Below, piece after piece: positions 1-6,303 of a DNA stretch of 9,059 bases. Positions within the stretch are counted from its first letter, which is position 1, and every line of letters begins with the position of its first letter. Below the pieces are notes generated by a model. That model did no database searches and had not been told where the DNA came from. It was given only the letters and a program-made list of their open reading frames with translations. Location: positions 1 through 9,059 of the forward strand of contig JAQUCQ010000117.1 in the NCBI GenBank assembly GCA_028686145.1, given 5' to 3'. The stretch comes from Desulfuromonadaceae bacterium. GTDB taxonomy: Bacteria; Desulfobacterota; Desulfuromonadia; Geobacterales; Pseudopelobacteraceae. The position numbers and the translations under genes are program-made.

Positions 1-806
1 TTGTCTTCTCTGATCGACTGAACCACGCCAGTATAGTTGACGGAATAATTCTTTCCGGAGCTCGTTTGGTCCGCTATCCCCATAATGATTATTTGACATT
101 GTCTCAACTTATGGAAAAACATGCCAAAGGGCGCAGTTTGATCGTCAGTGATGGTGTGTTCAGTATGGATGGTGATATTGCCCCGCTTGCCGAACTGGCC
201 AAGCTTAAGCAAAGGCATGGAGCGCTCCTTATGGTCGATGATGCCCACGGTAGCGGTGTAGTAGGGGGGCAGGGGCGTGGGACCGCCGATCTGTGTGGTG
301 TCGCAAATGACGTGGATATTCAGATGGGAACGTTTGGCAAGGCGCTGGGGAGTTTTGGTGCATACACTGCCGTATCTGCCGAATTGCGTGACTTGTTGAT
401 CAATCGTGCTCGCAGTTTCATATTTTCAACCGCTTTACCTCCTTCAGTATTGGGGGCCTCGCTGGCGGCTGTCGAACTGGTACAGACACCGGAGGGAGAT
501 ACGTTGAGAGAACAGCTGTATGCCAACAGCCGCTTTTTCAGAGACAGTCTGGCGGATGCCGGCTTTAGAATCCCTGAAGGTTCAACCCAGATTGTGCCGA
601 TAGTCATTGGTTCAGCAGTTACCACGATGCAGTTTTCGGAAGCGCTACTGGCTGAAGGGCTCTTTGCCCAAGGGATACGTCCCCCAACGGTGCCGGTCGG
701 TACCAGCCGTCTTCGCTTTACCCTGATGGCTACTCATACTCACGCTGATGTGGCTGCTGCCGTTGAGCGTATCTGTCATGTCGGCAGGCACCTTGGGGTG
801 GTGTGA
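1..806 (+). CDS. bioF: 8-amino-7-oxononanoate synthase (5'-truncated by window edge)
   Basis: PLP enzyme of biotin synthesis that decarboxylatively condenses L-alanine with a pimeloyl thioester to give 8-amino-7-oxononanoate. The gene enters from the left edge in frame 3; translation from base 3 begins VFSDRLNHASIVDG, a typical BioF core segment. About 267 residues are visible of a usual 380-390, so roughly 120 N-terminal residues are missing. Seen in the visible part: the MVDDAHGSG motif around bases 231-252, whose Asp and His match the PLP-ring nitrogen and substrate-side residues of the family, and GTFGKALGS with the Schiff-base lysine codon at 339-341. A TTG at 66 is internal, not the start. 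The stop overlaps the next gene by 1 nt. The related 2-amino-3-ketobutyrate CoA ligase is the alternative, but the following bioH and bioC decide for BioF. Confidence 0.95.
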   Translation, partial: VFSDRLNHASIVDGIILSGARLVRYPHNDYLTLSQLMEKHAKGRSLIVSDGVFSMDGDIAPLAELAKLKQRHGALLMVDDAHGSGVVGGQGRGTADLCGVANDVDIQMGTFGKALGSFGAYTAVSAELRDLLINRARSFIFSTALPPSVLGASLAAVELVQTPEGDTLREQLYANSRFFRDSLADAGFRIPEGSTQIVPIVIGSAVTTMQFSEALLAEGLFAQGIRPPTVPVGTSRLRFTLMATHTHADVAAAVERICHVGRHLGVV

Positions 807-1633
807 TGCCGTGGTACGAGAACCGCAGTGGTGAGTCTTTATGGTATGAAGATGGCGGGACAGGGTGTCCGGTTGTACTGGTACACGGCTGGTGTATGTC
901 TTCAGCTGTCTGGAAGTATCAGTTCGATTGTCTCTCGTCATCAGTGCGGCTCGTGGCGCCTGATCTTCGTGGTCACGGCGGCTCACGTGGGATATCCGGT
1001 AACCTGAATTTCGATGGTTTTGCCAGGGATCTTGTCGATTTATTCGAGTGCTTGAATCTTTCGGAGGCAGTCCTTCTTGGATGGTCCATGGGTGCGCAGA
1101 TTGCGTTGCAATCATATGCCAACCTCTCGGGGAGGCTTGCCGGCATGGTGCTGGCCTCGGCAACTCCCTGTTTTACCGCTGCGGAAGATTTTCCCTATGG
1201 TCTCTCCGGGAAAGAAACCGCTGGCATGCGTCTTAAAGTGCAGCGGAACACGCAACGTGCATTGGAAGGTTTTTTTACGCGCCTGTTTACTAAAGAGGAG
1301 CTTGAAGAGAATGCGGCAGCTTCTGAAATCAGGCAGATCCTTTTGTCAATCCCCCCCCCGGGGACCGCTGCTGTACTTGAAGCTCTTGACGCTCTTACCC
1401 AGGCAGATATGCGTCCGTTGCTGGCATCAATTGCCATTCCGACTCTGATTATGAATGGCGGACAGGATTTGATCTGTCTGCCTCAGGCATCAAATTATCT
1501 GAAAGAACACATTCCAGACGTTGATCAGGTTGTTTTCTCTCATTGTGGACATGCGCCGTTCTTGACTCAGTGCCATCAATTCAATGCCGAACTTATTCGT
1601 TTTACAAGGAGCGTTTGTGGACAAAATGCCTGA
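806..1633 (+). CDS. bioH: BioH-type pimeloyl-[ACP] methyl ester esterase (alpha/beta hydrolase)
   Basis: 275-residue alpha/beta hydrolase, close to the usual BioH length. Visible in order: oxyanion-hole HGW near residue 27, the nucleophile elbow GWSMG with Ser94, a cap region around 120-190, the acid Asp221 in GGQDL, and His249 in HCGHAPF. Together these form a complete Ser-Asp-His triad. BioH hydrolyses the methyl ester of pimeloyl-ACP, ending the BioC-initiated disguised fatty-acid cycle. Sequence alone cannot separate BioH from other small carboxylesterases; its place between bioF and bioC makes the role likely. The ATG at 806 shares its A with the bioF stop (TGATG), which suggests translational coupling; an in-frame GTG lies one codon upstream at 803. 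A run of nine C encodes Pro-Pro-Pro near residue 184. The 3' end overlaps bioC by 17 nt. Confidence 0.88.
   Translation: MPWYENRSGESLWYEDGGTGCPVVLVHGWCMSSAVWKYQFDCLSSSVRLVAPDLRGHGGSRGISGNLNFDGFARDLVDLFECLNLSEAVLLGWSMGAQIALQSYANLSGRLAGMVLASATPCFTAAEDFPYGLSGKETAGMRLKVQRNTQRALEGFFTRLFTKEELEENAAASEIRQILLSIPPPGTAAVLEALDALTQADMRPLLASIAIPTLIMNGGQDLICLPQASNYLKEHIPDVDQVVFSHCGHAPFLTQCHQFNAELIRFTRSVCGQNA
1351..1359 (+). repeat. C9 homopolymer inside bioH, followed by G4
   Basis: Nine consecutive C followed directly by four G (1360-1363). In frame it encodes Pro-Pro-Pro-Gly between the cap and the C-terminal part of BioH. Mononucleotide runs of this length are prone to replication slippage, and a one-base change would truncate or alter the protein before Asp221 and His249. 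It is also a place where a sequencing error could hide, although the frame is open here. Confidence 0.9.
1606..1611 (+). promoter_or_regulatory. Shine-Dalgarno site setting the bioC start
   Basis: AAGGAG lies within the last codons of bioH, 5 nt before GTG 1617. It supports that GTG over an in-frame candidate at 1584, which would have a 50-nt overlap with bioH, and over ATG 1626, which is 14 nt away. Confidence 0.75.
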
Positions 1634-2462
1634 TACCAGCAAGATTGCCGCCGCATTTCATAAAAATGCAATCGTGTATGACCAGCACGTTCTTGTACAG
1701 AAACGGATTGTGGAGCTTCTCGCCAAATCAGTAGGTTCACAACAGAATCAAGCGTATGAGCGAATTCTTGATGTCGGAACGGGTACAGGGGCTTTGCTTG
1801 AAAAACTCCATTCTCTTTATCCGGCAGCATGCCTGACGGGGGTGGATATCGCTCTGAATATGTGTCTGCAGGCAATGCAGAAACTGGGGACGATCTGCCA
1901 GGTTGTTAACGGGGATGCCGAGCATCTTCCATTCGGAACCGGAGTATTTGATCTGGTTGTTTCGGCGTCAGCATTACAGTGGGTGGGCGATTTGCCTGCA
2001 GCTCTGCGTGAAATATGCAGAGTCGTGCGGCCGGGGGGGGGGGTCAGCCTCGCTTTTTTTTGTGAAGGTTCATTGTACGAGCTGCAGGATTGTTTTCGGG
2101 ATGCGGCCAGAGGGAGCAGTTCGGACAGTAGCCAGAGAATATCCCGTCTGCACCGTTTCCGTGGTGTCGACGATGTGAAGTCAATGTTGAACGGAATGGA
2201 TTTTGAACAATGTGTGGTTACTGTTGGAAGTGAGGTTGACTGGTATGACGATCTGAATTCTCTACTGCGATCAATTAAAAATATCGGAGCCGGAACAGCA
2301 TCCGGCGGGCCTGGAAGACACTTTGGCCTGGGTTGGAGAGGAGTATTGGATCAAACGTCCCGGTTGTACCGGGAACGATATGAAAAAAATGGCAGGATTC
2401 CAGCTACGTATAAAGTATTATATATTTCTGCTCGAACCTCGTTACAACCACAGGGTGATTGA
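1617..2462 (+). CDS. bioC: Malonyl-[ACP] O-methyltransferase BioC
   Basis: 281-residue class I SAM methyltransferase that methylates the free carboxyl of malonyl-ACP, so that the fatty-acid machinery can build pimeloyl-ACP methyl ester. Seen: the SAM-binding glycine motif ILDVGTGTG at 50-58, the acidic strand end GVDIALNM near 75-82, the NGDAEHLPF segment near 98-106 and SALQWVGD near 118-125, which is typical of BioC. The family landmark LLRSIKNIGA near 216-225 separates BioC from generic UbiE-like methyltransferases. The GTG start was chosen from its AAGGAG site, giving a 17-nt overlap with bioH and probable coupling. An unusual G11 run encodes Pro-Gly-Gly-Gly at 139-142, followed shortly by a T8 run. 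The gene ends 22 nt before the convergent arsR-type gene. No bioD or other biotin gene follows in the window. Confidence 0.95.
   Translation: MDKMPDTSKIAAAFHKNAIVYDQHVLVQKRIVELLAKSVGSQQNQAYERILDVGTGTGALLEKLHSLYPAACLTGVDIALNMCLQAMQKLGTICQVVNGDAEHLPFGTGVFDLVVSASALQWVGDLPAALREICRVVRPGGGVSLAFFCEGSLYELQDCFRDAARGSSSDSSQRISRLHRFRGVDDVKSMLNGMDFEQCVVTVGSEVDWYDDLNSLLRSIKNIGAGTASGGPGRHFGLGWRGVLDQTSRLYRERYEKNGRIPATYKVLYISARTSLQPQGD
2033..2043 (+). repeat. G11 homopolymer inside bioC, with a T8 run ten bases later
   Basis: Eleven consecutive G (2033-2043), then TCAGCCTCGC, then eight T (2054-2061). The G run encodes the Gly-Gly-Gly after Arg-Pro in the motif that is normally Pro-Gly-Gly-x in methyltransferases, so the protein is not obviously expanded. 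A run this long is a slippage hotspot; loss or gain of one base would truncate BioC about halfway. It is also a place to suspect a miscounted base, though the frame remains open. Confidence 0.9.
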
Positions 2463-2484
2463 AACGCATGATTCCTGCTTGGAT

Positions 2485-2757
2485 TTACAATGAATTTATT
2501 ATTTTTTTGGCAAAATCATTGATGACGCTGTAATGTACTTCAACGCCTTCCCGCTTCCCATCAATTATGCCCTTGTTTTTAAGCAGTGCCAGATGTTGTG
2601 AAACTGTTGCCTGCGGAAGTCCGAGGCATTCCCAGATATGTTTGACGTTACATTCATGGGTACAGAGCCCGGCAATAATCTTCAACCGGATTGGATGACC
2701 AAGCACCTTTAACACTTCTGCTTCTGTTGAAAAATTTTTCTCCTTGTCAAAGGCCAT
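2485..2757 (-). CDS. ArsR/SmtB-family winged-helix transcriptional regulator
   Basis: 90-residue, single-domain winged-helix DNA-binding protein, a usual ArsR-family length. Seen: the N-terminal LKVLGHPIRLKII helix (16-28), the recognition-helix region LPQATVSQHLALLK (47-60), then the wing GIIDGKREGVEVHYSV (63-78). Three cysteines lie at 32, 36 and 44. Cys32 and Cys36 sit near the place where the ELCVCDL metal motif lies in classical ArsR proteins, but the CxC pair itself is absent. Arsenic sensing therefore cannot be assumed, and a thiol, sulfide or other metal ligand is possible. ATG at 2757 has GGGAG 8 nt upstream. It has its own promoter (2861-2889) and an inverted repeat in its leader. 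It is convergent with bioC and lies downstream of the ATPase pair on the same strand. Confidence 0.9.
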   Translation of the reverse strand: MAFDKEKNFSTEAEVLKVLGHPIRLKIIAGLCTHECNVKHIWECLGLPQATVSQHLALLKNKGIIDGKREGVEVHYSVINDFAKKIINSL

Positions 2758-2808
2758 TGCGTGAACTCCCGTTCGTAAGTTAAAAGTTATTGCGGTATTT
2801 TCAGGTAA

Positions 2809-2821
2809 AAATACCTTCTTT
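2809..2821 (-). repeat. 13-bp repeat, copy 1 (before the arsR-type gene)
   Basis: AAATACCTTCTTT on the plus strand, identical to bases 4956-4968. Both copies lie upstream of minus-strand genes in the same orientation: about 51 nt before the arsR-type start here, and about 89 nt before the oppD-type start there. This copy contains one complete arm of the 2811-2833 inverted repeat; the other copy has no recognisable second arm. Confidence 0.6.
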
Positions 2822-2833
2822 AAATGAAGGTAT
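2811..2833 (-). promoter_or_regulatory. Perfect inverted repeat in the arsR-type leader (operator or hairpin terminator)
   Basis: ATACCTTC (2811-2818) and GAAGGTAT (2826-2833) are perfect reverse complements separated by 7 nt. Read on the minus strand, the stem is followed by five T (2807-2811, the first being the stem's last base), so it could act as a weak intrinsic terminator or attenuator. It lies about 20-45 nt downstream of the predicted start point and about 54 nt before the ATG, also a plausible place for an ArsR-family dimer to bind. The two readings cannot be separated by eye. The stem is AT-rich, with three G-C pairs in eight, which makes a strong terminator less likely. Confidence 0.55.
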
Positions 2834-2860
2834 CACTGTATTAGAGCTAAATTTTTGATT

Positions 2861-2889
2861 ATCATATATATGGAATCTGCGCTCGTCAA
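2861..2889 (-). promoter_or_regulatory. Sigma70-type promoter of the arsR-type gene
   Basis: On the minus strand, TTGACG (2884-2889) is separated by exactly 17 nt from TATGAT (2861-2866); each is one base off consensus. Expected transcription start is near 2854, giving a leader of about 95 nt that contains the inverted repeat. It begins 43 nt past the oppF-type stop, so the regulator need not depend on readthrough from the ATPase genes. Confidence 0.7.
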
Positions 2890-2932
2890 TCTAAAACTGG
2901 ACTTTATGTATTAATAGGTCGATCCGGACTCA

Positions 2933-3907
2933 TTATCCGTACAACTGCTTGCTTAGATGGCAGGCGGCAGTATGGCCGTTCGCATATTCTTCCATCATCG
3001 GGACCTCATAGCTGCATCGATCAACCGCGTGACGGCAACGCGGATGAAATCTGCATCCTGACGGAATTGACAGGGCAGATGGCAGGTCATCGTGAAGCAA
3101 TTCACTTTTTGTGGCGGATGACGCATGAAAGCCGGGAATTGCTGCAATGAGAGCCTCGGTATATGGATGTCGGCAGCGATCGAATAGCTTTGCCGCGGGT
3201 CCACACTCAACAATCCCTCCAAGATACATGATTATAATTCGGTCACAGATGTGACGTAATACCAGCATATTGTGGGAAACAATCATCATGGATAACGAAA
3301 ATTCAAGCTTCATCTGCAGCAGGATATTGATTATCTGAGCTTGAATTGAAATATCGAGAGATGAAACCGGTTCATCGGCAATTAAAATTTCTGGAGAAGC
3401 AGCCAGGGCACGTGCAATACCGATGCGCTGGCGCTGACCACCTGAAAATTCATCGGGGAAGCGATTGACTGCATCGCCATGCAAGCCGACCGCTGCCATG
3501 AGACGTTCAAGTTCAGTACGTTGCCGAGGTGCTGACATGCCTGCGATCTTGAGTGGTTCAGAAATGCTGTCCCCAATACGCATGCGAGGGTTGAGGGATG
3601 AAAATGGATCCTGAAAGATCATCTGGGTCTTACGTCGGAAAATGGTTCGATCGTCCTGCCCAAGAAGTGACAGTCTTGTGCCTTTGTAGAATATATTCCC
3701 TTTGTCGGGAGCCAAAAGTCCGGCCATGACCTTTGCCAACGTCGATTTCCCGCAGCCGGATTCGCCGGCAATCCCGAGTGTTTCTCCGGCTGCAAGTTGC
3801 AATGAAACATTATCCAGTGCTGTCAAGAGTGTGGATGAACGATGATGTCCAGAAACTCTGAATGTTTTAGTTAATTCGCTTCCGTTGAGAAGTGGGGGGT
3901 GGCTCAT
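2933..3907 (-). CDS. Oligopeptide/dipeptide-type ABC transporter ATPase (OppF/DppF type)
   Basis: 324-residue ATPase, the normal length for this subunit. Seen in order: Walker A GESGCGKS (48-55), Q-loop Gln99 in MIFQDPFSSLNPRM, ABC signature FSGGQRQR (154-161), Walker B ILIADEP (174-180), and H-loop His212. The C-terminal oligopeptide-transporter extension follows, with RHPYTEALI near 246 and Cys285, 291, 298 and 316. That cysteine set binds a [4Fe-4S] cluster in characterised relatives. The residue after the H-loop His is Asn, where Asp is common. ATG at 3907 overlaps the preceding gene's stop as ATGA, so translation is probably coupled; a longer reading up to 4129 only shadows that gene. 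With its partner it would form the ATP-hydrolysing heterodimer on the inner face of the membrane. Substrate unknown: peptides, nickel or other small solutes are possible. Confidence 0.92.
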   Translation of the reverse strand: MSHPPLLNGSELTKTFRVSGHHRSSTLLTALDNVSLQLAAGETLGIAGESGCGKSTLAKVMAGLLAPDKGNIFYKGTRLSLLGQDDRTIFRRKTQMIFQDPFSSLNPRMRIGDSISEPLKIAGMSAPRQRTELERLMAAVGLHGDAVNRFPDEFSGGQRQRIGIARALAASPEILIADEPVSSLDISIQAQIINILLQMKLEFSLSMMIVSHNMLVLRHICDRIIIMYLGGIVECGPAAKLFDRCRHPYTEALIAAIPGFHASSATKSELLHDDLPSALSIPSGCRFHPRCRHAVDRCSYEVPMMEEYANGHTAACHLSKQLYG

Positions 3908-4866
3908 GAGTTTTTCCAGCACCGCACTAAATGTGATGGAGCAATTTCGAACAGCTCTTGAGTTTCTGTATGGCATTGCTCTGTTGCAAACGGGCACCGT
4001 TCCGCAAAGCTGCAGCCATCGGCAGAAGCTTTGCGGATGTTCAATTGATCCGTCAAGGTCGGCAGTGGCTTGCCTGGCTCTGCATGCTGAGGTAAAGAAG
4101 CCAAAAGCGCTTTTGTATACGGGTGGCATGGAGATTCCAGGAGAAGGTCAGTTGGAGCCGACTCAACAATCTGACCGGCGTACATGACGGCGGTATAGTC
4201 GGCACGTTCGGCAACGATTCCCAAATCATGCGTAATAAGGAGAATTGACAGTCCACTGGATTTTTTCAGAGCGTCAAGAAGTCCCAGTATCTGTGCTTGA
4301 ATGGTGACATCCAATGCTGTTGTGGGCTCATCAGCAATAAGTAATGAGGGGTTGCATGCCAGCGCCATGGCAATCATGACCCGCTGGCGCATCCCGCCGC
4401 TCAATTGGTGAGGGTAATCACGCATCCTCTCTCTGGCGGATGGAATGCCGACGTTTGCCAGCAGCGTGACTCCACGTTCAAGAGCATCACGTCGGGACAG
4501 GCCCATATGAAGCATCAGCGGCTCACAGAGTTGGTCTGAAATTCGTAACACCGGGTTCAGCGAGGTCATCGGTTCCTGGAAAACCATTGAAAGTCGACGT
4601 CCTCTGATGTCACGCAAAGAATCTTCCGGGAGCAACAGCAGATCTTTCCCCTCAAAAATAATTTCCCCTGAACTGATAATCCCCGGCTGCGGAATAAGCC
4701 GCATAATAGAGAGGGCCGTCATGGTCTTTCCCGACCCGGATTCACCGACTAATGCCAGTACAGACCCGGTTGCCAGTGAAAGAGAAATTCCCCGAACGGC
4801 ATGAAAGCAGCCTTGCTCTGTTGGAAAGGAGACCTGCAGGTTATGCAATGAAAGCAGTTCTGTCAC
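3904..4866 (-). CDS. Oligopeptide/dipeptide-type ABC transporter ATPase (OppD/DppD type)
   Basis: 320-residue ATPase, first gene of the minus-strand pair. Seen: Walker A GESGSGKT (41-48), Q-loop Gln97 in MVFQEPMTSLNPVL, signature LSGGMRQR (155-162), Walker B LLIADEP (175-181) and H-loop His213 in ITHDLG. The C-terminal extension carries CHPYTKALL near 247 and Cys285, 291, 298 and 316, the same numbering as in its partner; these match the family's [4Fe-4S] ligand pattern. The start is GTG at 4866; no in-frame ATG, GTG or TTG was seen in the preceding 20 or so codons. There is no convincing Shine-Dalgarno site in front of it, only a GAG 10 nt upstream. No permease or solute-binding gene accompanies the pair, so they must serve a membrane unit encoded elsewhere or be remnants of a larger operon. 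Both are full length with intact motifs, arguing against decay. Confidence 0.92.
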   Translation of the reverse strand: MTELLSLHNLQVSFPTEQGCFHAVRGISLSLATGSVLALVGESGSGKTMTALSIMRLIPQPGIISSGEIIFEGKDLLLLPEDSLRDIRGRRLSMVFQEPMTSLNPVLRISDQLCEPLMLHMGLSRRDALERGVTLLANVGIPSARERMRDYPHQLSGGMRQRVMIAMALACNPSLLIADEPTTALDVTIQAQILGLLDALKKSSGLSILLITHDLGIVAERADYTAVMYAGQIVESAPTDLLLESPCHPYTKALLASLPQHAEPGKPLPTLTDQLNIRKASADGCSFAERCPFATEQCHTETQELFEIAPSHLVRCWKNS

Positions 4867-5110
4867 AGGAGGGAACTCGATGATGAAAGGTCCATGCCAG
4901 ATATATAAAACGGGCTGTTTGTCAATCTGATATTTGCTGAACCGTGAGTCAATGGAAATACCTTCTTTGCATTTTTTTCAGCAAAATATACAAAACCAAA
5001 ACAAATAGATGGTCGATTCGTGACAGTTAATAGATACAGTATATGCACCATATTGTGCAATAGTGATCTTTTAACCACTATAAGCTGGAAGAACGGATAA
5101 TCAAAAAAAA
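4867..5110. other. Divergent intergenic region between the oppD-type and spoIID-like genes
   Basis: AT-rich 244 bp with no credible gene; it should hold promoters for both directions. Minus-strand candidate: TTGACA at 4920-4925 followed by the AT-rich TATATATC stretch near 4901-4907, but the spacing is shorter than ideal. Plus-strand candidate: TATAAG at 5079-5084 as a -10, with only a poor -35. Also present are the second 13-bp repeat copy (4956-4968), a small inverted repeat TGCAC/GTGCA (5044-5059, 6-nt spacer) and A8 at 5103-5110. None of the promoters is strong enough to call alone. Confidence 0.4.
4956..4968 (-). repeat. 13-bp repeat, copy 2 (upstream of the oppD-type gene)
   Basis: AAATACCTTCTTT, identical to 2809-2821 and in the same orientation relative to the downstream minus-strand gene. 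The match ends at exactly 13 bp on both sides. It contains the ATACCTTC arm that forms half of the inverted repeat before the arsR-type gene; no complementary arm is visible nearby. Confidence 0.6.
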
Positions 5111-6298
5111 TTGACACGATACGGCATAATATGTTTCTATCGTCGGGTTTTGCAGACATCGTATCGTATAAATATACTTACCCTCTTCACACTGGCAACA
5201 TTCATTTTGTTGTGGCCGGGAGTGAGCAGGGTAAATGCAGCAGTTCTGGATGAAACCATCCGGATTGCAATTGTGAAGTCAGCTCCCGAAGTGACGGTTG
5301 CCGGTGACGGGCTACTTGTGACGAATGAAAGCGGCGATGCGCTTCTTATGTCGTTTCCGGCGACAGTAAAGGCTGTTCAGGGTGGTCTACTGGTCGAAGG
5401 TAAACTTTTTCAGCGCCTGCTATTCTCTGCTTCTTCCGCTGTGTATGTGAATGGTAAGCCGTATCGGGGGCTTGCGGAATTGTCTGTGGCAGACAAGGGA
5501 ATTCTGGTGGTAAACCAGTTGCCGCTTGAGGAATATCTGGTTGGACTTATTAATTGCGAAATATCCTCTGCGTGGCCGATTGAAGCGGTAAAGGCCCAGG
5601 CCATTATTGCCAGAACGTATGCCATGAATAAAAAAATGGCCCGCTTGGACTCCCCATATCATATGGAATCATCAGTTGTTGATCAGGTGTACGGAGGGTG
5701 TCTTCTTGAAGACAGCCGTGCCCGTCGTGCCGTTCTCGAGACAGAAGGAGAGGTGCTGACATTCGGTGGTAGAATCATTCAGGCCTTTTATCACTCCAGT
5801 TGTGGCGGACGAACTGAATCTTCTGAAGATGTATGGGGAGCATCGTTACCATATCTAAAAGGAGTTGAATGCCAGTATTGTTTGACTTCACCGATGGCCA
5901 CAGCCTGGGAATGCAAACTTTCGCTAAAAGAGCTTGAAGATCGACTGCAGGCTGCCGGGCACAACGTATCAGGCCTGTATGATATAAAACCGGGAGGGCT
6001 TAATTCACGGGGCCGTTTGAAGCAGGTTCTCCTGCTGACATCGAGAGGCAGCAGTACGGTAAGCGGCGAACAGTTTCGTAAGGCGATTGGGTATGGTGTT
6101 ATAAAAAGCACCAATTTTACCATAAAGAACGTAAAGAACGAAATCAGCTTTTCCGGGAGAGGAAATGGACACGGTGTCGGGCTATGCCAGTGGGGTGCCA
6201 AGCAGCGTGCACTCGCCGGTTTTTCCTGTGAAGAAATTCTTTCCTATTACTACCCCGGCACGGAGTTGAAAAAGCTCTCTGACATTAGTGGAAACTGA
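5111..6298 (+). CDS. Secreted SpoIID/LytB-domain protein (putative peptidoglycan lytic transglycosylase)
   Basis: Up to 395 residues. A signal-peptide-like N-terminus (Arg19, hydrophobic 20-36, possible cleavage after VNA near 43) is followed by a SpoIID-type domain from about 50 to 385. Seen: EEYLVGLINCEISSAWP (140-156), whose Glu150 aligns by motif with the catalytic Glu of SpoIID; EAVKAQAIIARTYA (158-171); YHSSCGGRTE (227-236), the His/Cys region that binds metal in a studied SpoIID; and GRGNGHGVGLCQWGA (349-363) near the C-terminus. SpoIID cleaves glycan strands during engulfment in spore formers; in a Gram-negative this would be an envelope or division enzyme. The start is uncertain: no in-frame ATG precedes the domain, so it is TTG 5111 or TTG 5150, both with weak ribosome sites. 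The latter still keeps the whole signal sequence. The stop lies 5 nt before queA. Confidence 0.85.
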   Translation: MTRYGIICFYRRVLQTSYRINILTLFTLATFILLWPGVSRVNAAVLDETIRIAIVKSAPEVTVAGDGLLVTNESGDALLMSFPATVKAVQGGLLVEGKLFQRLLFSASSAVYVNGKPYRGLAELSVADKGILVVNQLPLEEYLVGLINCEISSAWPIEAVKAQAIIARTYAMNKKMARLDSPYHMESSVVDQVYGGCLLEDSRARRAVLETEGEVLTFGGRIIQAFYHSSCGGRTESSEDVWGASLPYLKGVECQYCLTSPMATAWECKLSLKELEDRLQAAGHNVSGLYDIKPGGLNSRGRLKQVLLLTSRGSSTVSGEQFRKAIGYGVIKSTNFTIKNVKNEISFSGRGNGHGVGLCQWGAKQRALAGFSCEEILSYYYPGTELKKLSDISGN

Positions 6299-6303
6299 AT
6301 TAA

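Noticed and set aside
645..1163. 172-codon open frame on the minus strand opposite bioF and bioH.
   Set aside because: The plus-strand genes there have complete family motifs; the antisense product is rich in His, Arg, Thr and Ser, has no recognisable domain and shows no sign of its own start signals.
1584..1616. Earlier bioC start at 1584.
   Set aside because: It would overlap bioH by 50 nt and adds residues unrelated to BioC; GTG 1617 has an AAGGAG site at ideal spacing.
2463..2484. Possible terminator between the convergent bioC and arsR-type genes.
   Set aside because: The 22-nt gap and flanks contain a T run (near 2500) but no stem of useful length before it on either strand.
3908..4129. 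N-terminal extension of the OppF-type protein to an earlier start at 4129.
   Set aside because: The extra 74 residues overlap the 3' end of the OppD-type gene and have no ATPase similarity; ATG 3907 gives the standard ATGA overlap and family-length protein.
4884..4900. Sigma54-like sequence on the minus strand (CTGGCATGGACCTTTCA) before the OppD-type gene.
   Set aside because: The -24 half is good but the nearly invariant GC of the -12 half is replaced by TC, so it probably does not function as such.
5044..5059. Inverted repeat TGCAC-N6-GTGCA as an operator for the SpoIID-like gene.
   Set aside because: Arms are only 5 bp and do not extend; such repeats are expected by chance in a 244-bp AT-rich region, so it is noted only within the intergenic description.
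5791..6201. 136-codon open frame on the minus strand opposite the SpoIID-like gene.
   Set aside because: It lies wholly within a region coding conserved SpoIID motifs and its own translation is low-complexity and unrecognised.
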